Shown in pieces: positions 33,719-37,343 of a stretch of 37,343 nucleotides of DNA (position 1 is its first letter; every line of letters begins with the position of its first letter). The notes under the pieces are model-generated. The model saw nothing but the letters and a program-made list of their open reading frames with translations. It did not search any database and was not told the DNA's origin. Origin of the DNA: an uncultured Candidatus Poseidoniales archaeon (lineage in GTDB: Archaea; Thermoplasmatota; Poseidoniia; Poseidoniales; Thalassarchaeaceae); the NCBI GenBank assembly GCA_902573115.1, contig CACGIM010000009.1:1-37343 (forward strand), given 5' to 3'. Both the position numbers and the translations under genes were made by a program.

Positions 33719-35502
33719 TTCACCACCTCTTTGAGCACTTCGAGAATCTTGTCCGCATACACCCTGGCCCTTGGAGGCATACCATCGCTGTAGGCGACAC
33801 TGTTTAGCTTTGGCACCAGTTCAACGGGGATTTCTTTCCTCATAATTCCGTATAGCTGACCATCACGATTAATTTCCAAGACGATGGTAGTATCGTGCCT
33901 CTCCACGAATTCCTCAACTTCTGGGTGTAGAGGCAGTGCCCTTACTCTGCAGGTACTGACCGATAGTCCGGTCTGCTCTAGAATATCGTCGATCTCGACG
34001 ATTGTATTTTCCATAGACCCAAAGAATACCACACCGACCTGCTTCTCCTCCTCCTCCCTTAAGATCGGGGCAGGGAGGGAAGTCCTAGCTCCGTCAATCT
34101 TTTTCTTCAGCCTGGACATTGCATCGTGATACACCTGAGGGTCTTCGGAGTAGACGCCCTCTTCATCGTGTCCGGTTCCTCTGTACAGGATGGGGTCAAG
34201 ACCGCTACCGGGAAGAGTCCGGTACGGTATCCCGTCTCCATCCACGTCTCTGTACCTGCCGTAGTTTGCTATTGAGTCCATCTCTTCCTGTGATCGTACT
34301 ATCTTTCCCCTGTCCATTGGGGAATCTGGGTACTGGAAGCCCGTAGTTCTCCACCTATTCATCCCCAGATCTAAATCGCTAAATCCGAATACCATAGTCT
34401 GGAACCTCTCGGCGTAATCGAAAGCCCGCCACCCAAACTCGAAGCATTCATCTACTGATCCGGGAATCAGGACGATGTGCTGAGTGTCTCCATGACTTGC
34501 CTCGTACAGTAGTGTAAGGTCCCCCTGTTGAGTTCTAGTAGGCAGGCCAGTGGAGGGCCCGACTCTGTTAACATCCCAAATCACACCCGGAACTTCCGCG
34601 AAGTAGGATAGTCCGATGAATTCGGACATGAGGGAGATTCCCGGCCCACTTGTACAGGTCATCCCCCTGCCTCCGGCCCATCCTGCCCCAATTACCATCC
34701 CAGCTGCAGCGAGCTCGTCTTCGGCTTGAATCACCGCGCAAGTGCTGCCTCCGTTGCCGTCACTCCTAAGATCTGGAAGCCACCCTATGACTGACTCTGC
34801 CAACGAAGATGATGGAGTAATGGGGTACCAGGAGAGCATGTTTACCCCCCCGTAGATGCATCCGAGTGCAGTTGCCTCATTTCCCTCGATCAGGAATGAT
34901 TTAGGGTCCTTGTCCCTTGCCTCAACATTGAATTGGCACTCAAAATCCCAATTGTCCTTTGCAAATGACCTCCCCTCGGAGATCGCTTGAATGTTTAGTT
35001 CGACTGCCTTCTCCTTCCCTTTGAATTGTCCTGCGACCGCTTTCTTGATTGCTATCTCATCAATGTCAAGCAGATGTGCTAATGCCCCAACATAATACAT
35101 ATTGGCCATCAGCCTCCCTAGTTTGGGGTTTAGCTTCCTTGCCATCTTAGTCATGGGCATACCAAGCAAGGTGCAATCTTCCCTTTCTACTGGTAGCCTG
35201 ACGTCTGTATTGTAGACTACAATGGTCCCTGAGTCTAGTTTTTCTAGATCCTCAAGCCATGTATCCTTATTCATTAGGATCTGTATGTTAGTAGTGTCCC
35301 CAGGAGCCTGATACCCTTCTTCGCTGGCTCTGATAATAAACCATGTCGGGAGGCCAGATATGTTGCTTGGAAATAGATTCTTTCCACTAACCGGAACCCC
35401 CATTTCGAACATAGAGTGTAGTATCACAAGGTTAGAAGATTGTGAGCCGGTACCGTTCGCAGTAGCGACGTTGATTACAAAATCGTTGACGACTTTCCCC
35501 AT
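33715..35502 (-). CDS. 2-oxoacid:ferredoxin oxidoreductase alpha subunit (gamma-alpha fusion)
   Basis: Gamma-like N-terminus (MGKVVNDFVINVATANGTGSQSSNLVILHSMFEMGVPVSGKNLFPSNI) then ISWYPITPSS-type NMLSWYPITPSSSLAE, GRGMTCTSGPGISLMSEFIGLSYFAEVPGV. Start MGKVVNDF at 35502 preferred. Confidence 0.92.
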   Translation of the reverse strand: MGKVVNDFVINVATANGTGSQSSNLVILHSMFEMGVPVSGKNLFPSNISGLPTWFIIRASEEGYQAPGDTTNIQILMNKDTWLEDLEKLDSGTIVVYNTDVRLPVEREDCTLLGMPMTKMARKLNPKLGRLMANMYYVGALAHLLDIDEIAIKKAVAGQFKGKEKAVELNIQAISEGRSFAKDNWDFECQFNVEARDKDPKSFLIEGNEATALGCIYGGVNMLSWYPITPSSSLAESVIGWLPDLRSDGNGGSTCAVIQAEDELAAAGMVIGAGWAGGRGMTCTSGPGISLMSEFIGLSYFAEVPGVIWDVNRVGPSTGLPTRTQQGDLTLLYEASHGDTQHIVLIPGSVDECFEFGWRAFDYAERFQTMVFGFSDLDLGMNRWRTTGFQYPDSPMDRGKIVRSQEEMDSIANYGRYRDVDGDGIPYRTLPGSGLDPILYRGTGHDEEGVYSEDPQVYHDAMSRLKKKIDGARTSLPAPILREEEEKQVGVVFFGSMENTIVEIDDILEQTGLSVSTCRVRALPLHPEVEEFVERHDTTIVLEINRDGQLYGIMRKEIPVELVPKLNSVAYSDGMPPRARVYADKILEVLKEVVK

Positions 35503-35652
35503 TGCTATTTTTCCCCAGCGCTGAGTCATCAAACTGCTGCTCGCAAGCCATCGGCGAAGTAAGAGGGTCTTATGCGTTACTATTATCAAGCCACTGTTTG
35601 TAAGCTATGTGTTTTCCGTTGCAATTTTGAATGATGGTGGTTTCGAAGGGTC

Positions 35653-36690
35653 GTGCCAATACCAAAGGATTTGCAGGATGCATGGGACCAATCCGTTGAA
35701 TTAATCGAAGAAAAAGGAGACCCAGAGGCTGCTTTGGAAGTACTAAGGAGCGCTTGGGGGAGCATCGAGAACGAGAGCCAGAGGGCGAAGACTCTCACAT
35801 TGGCTGCTGACGCCGGAACAGAACTCGGTATGAAGGATATCAGAAGCCAAAAGACCCTCTGGCAGAAAGCGTACAAGAATTACAATAAATCCCTCTCCAT
35901 AGACCCGAAGAACAAGGATACTAGGAGGAAGATGAACAAACTAGCTTCAATGATGGACGAAAAATCGATATCCTTGGGATTGGGGCTCCAGATGTTTGAC
36001 CAGGGTAACCCAACTCCACTTGGCCTATTGGTTATGGTTGCCTCTGTTGCTTTGGTGCTGACCTCGATCAAGGTTATTTCAGATAGCTTGTCTGATGAGG
36101 GAAACCCGCAAGTGACGCTAGACGTAAGGTACGTTCAGAACGGTCAGTCGGTGAATGGTGAGATTACTATCGAGATGTATGAAAATGAAGCCCCCAAACA
36201 TGTGGAGAGTTTCCTGACACACACAAGAAACTTCCAGTATGATGACAAAGTATTCCACAGAGTAATTTCTAGTTTTATGATTCAAGGTGGCGATATAGAG
36301 AACATGGGAGGTTCGGGAGGGTATGCTGCTCACTACTATGGGTGGTGCAACGGCGAAGAGTTGCCCGAGGAACAGTGCTCACAAAAAGAGTACTGGACAA
36401 TCCCCCAAGAACATGAAAATGGGCTCAAACACACTATGGGAGCCGTCGCAGCGGCACATGCTGGGGTGAATACGGATGGTAGTCAGTTCTACATCGTCCC
36501 CACGGACGGTCAGGCTGGACATCTTGATTGGGAGGAAGGCAAAGACTGTTCCTCACAAAGCTGCCACACGGTGTTTGGATACGTTATCTCCGGCATGGAG
36601 CATGTCGACAACATAAGCAAACTTCCTACTGATAACAGGGATTCCCCCTTGGACCAAGTCACCATTGTCAGCGCAAGGGTAACGAGTTAG
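35653..36690 (+). CDS. Membrane-anchored cyclophilin-type peptidyl-prolyl isomerase with TPR-like N-terminus
   Basis: TPR-like N-terminus, one TM (GLLVMVASVALVLTSIKVI), then GEITIEMYENEAPKHVESFLTHTR...FHRVISSFMIQGGD...MGAVAAAHAGVNTDGSQFYI...HTVFGYVISGMEHVDNI. Confidence 0.92.
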   Translation: MPIPKDLQDAWDQSVELIEEKGDPEAALEVLRSAWGSIENESQRAKTLTLAADAGTELGMKDIRSQKTLWQKAYKNYNKSLSIDPKNKDTRRKMNKLASMMDEKSISLGLGLQMFDQGNPTPLGLLVMVASVALVLTSIKVISDSLSDEGNPQVTLDVRYVQNGQSVNGEITIEMYENEAPKHVESFLTHTRNFQYDDKVFHRVISSFMIQGGDIENMGGSGGYAAHYYGWCNGEELPEEQCSQKEYWTIPQEHENGLKHTMGAVAAAHAGVNTDGSQFYIVPTDGQAGHLDWEEGKDCSSQSCHTVFGYVISGMEHVDNISKLPTDNRDSPLDQVTIVSARVTS

Positions 36691-36752
36691 GCTTCGGAGA
36701 GAAATAGAGAACTTCATTTACCACTTGCCCGGAGAAAATTTTAGGTGAGTAG

Positions 36753-37343
36753 TTGAGTAAATCTGATCCATTCGGTGCGACTTCGAGATTCGTGAAGTCG
36801 GATGGAAGTGATGGGAAATTCATTGATATAAACTCATTAAGTGAACATATTGAAGGAGAATTGGAAAATATTCCCTTTTCAATCAGAATACTCCTAGAGT
36901 CGGCACTGAGGAAATGCGACGGCTTTCTAATCGACGAGGAGGATGTCAAGAGGATTGCATCTTGGTCGCCCAAAATGGAACCTGAAGAGATTCCATTCAG
37001 CCCTAGCAGGGTAATTCTCCAGGACTTCACTGGTGTTCCAGCCATAGTAGACATAGCCGCACTTCGTGATGCTATGACAGACATGGGCGGGGACCCGAGT
37101 AAGGTAAACCCGCAGGTCCCGGTTGACTTAGTTATCGACCACTCAGTACAGGTTGATTTGTCCGGATTGTTCCCAAATGCAAAAGAAAGAAATCTCGAGA
37201 TCGAATATGACAGAAATATGGAGAGGTATAAATTTCTGAAATGGGGGCAATTGAGTCTAGACAATTTCCGTGCCGTACCACCCGGAAGGGGGATAGTACA
37301 CCAAGTAAACCTAGAATGGATAGCCTCTGTAGCTAGGGAGGAA
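36753..37343 (+). CDS. acnA: Aconitate hydratase (AcnA/IRP family), 5' part, truncated by the window end
   Basis: Not in the ORF track. Frame from TTG 36753 (preceded in frame by TAG at 36750) reads LSKSDPFGATSRF...IPFSIRILLESALRKCDGFLI...RVILQDFTGVPAIVDIAALRDAM...INPQVPVDLVIDHSVQ-like NPQVPVDLVIDHSVQVDLSG. Confidence 0.92.
   Translation, partial: MSKSDPFGATSRFVKSDGSDGKFIDINSLSEHIEGELENIPFSIRILLESALRKCDGFLIDEEDVKRIASWSPKMEPEEIPFSPSRVILQDFTGVPAIVDIAALRDAMTDMGGDPSKVNPQVPVDLVIDHSVQVDLSGLFPNAKERNLEIEYDRNMERYKFLKWGQLSLDNFRAVPPGRGIVHQVNLEWIASVAREE

Overview
The window looks like an archaeal chromosome fragment, probably Marine Group II / Poseidoniales-like (inferred from gene content and style, not tested). 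It is gene-dense, with many 1-4 bp start/stop overlaps. From left to right: (i) a Ser/Thr kinase, PP2C phosphatase and SPFH-like coiled-coil cassette, with a membrane protein and three convergent small coiled-coil proteins; (ii) a CrtC/AttH-like protein with a two-permease, two-ATPase ABC-2 type exporter, one permease carrying Asp-rich Ca-binding-like segments; (iii) an archaeosine-type tRNA-guanine transglycosylase that lacks the usual Cys cluster, and a fused aconitase-X (candidate phosphomevalonate dehydratase); (iv) a metal-homeostasis island: NikR-like RHH regulator, divergent ZnuA with a giant His/Cys-rich insertion and a 410-bp perfect internal repeat, ZnuC, frame-interrupted ZnuB, pirin, frame-interrupted 2Fe-2S ferredoxin, and a COG0523/CobW-type GTPase with an extra C-terminal SH3-like domain; (v) tryptophan 2,3-dioxygenase, a GNAT acetyltransferase, an NFACT/Rqc2 homologue, an alpha/beta hydrolase, a retropepsin-like membrane protein with an RG-rich tail, and a Nudix plus metallo-beta-lactamase fusion; (vi) tRNA-Gln(CUG), 2-oxoacid:ferredoxin oxidoreductase beta and alpha subunits, a membrane-anchored cyclophilin, and the truncated start of aconitase. 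The strongest candidates for new biology are the metal island with its mosaic ZnuA and the kinase/phosphatase/SPFH/coiled-coil cluster.
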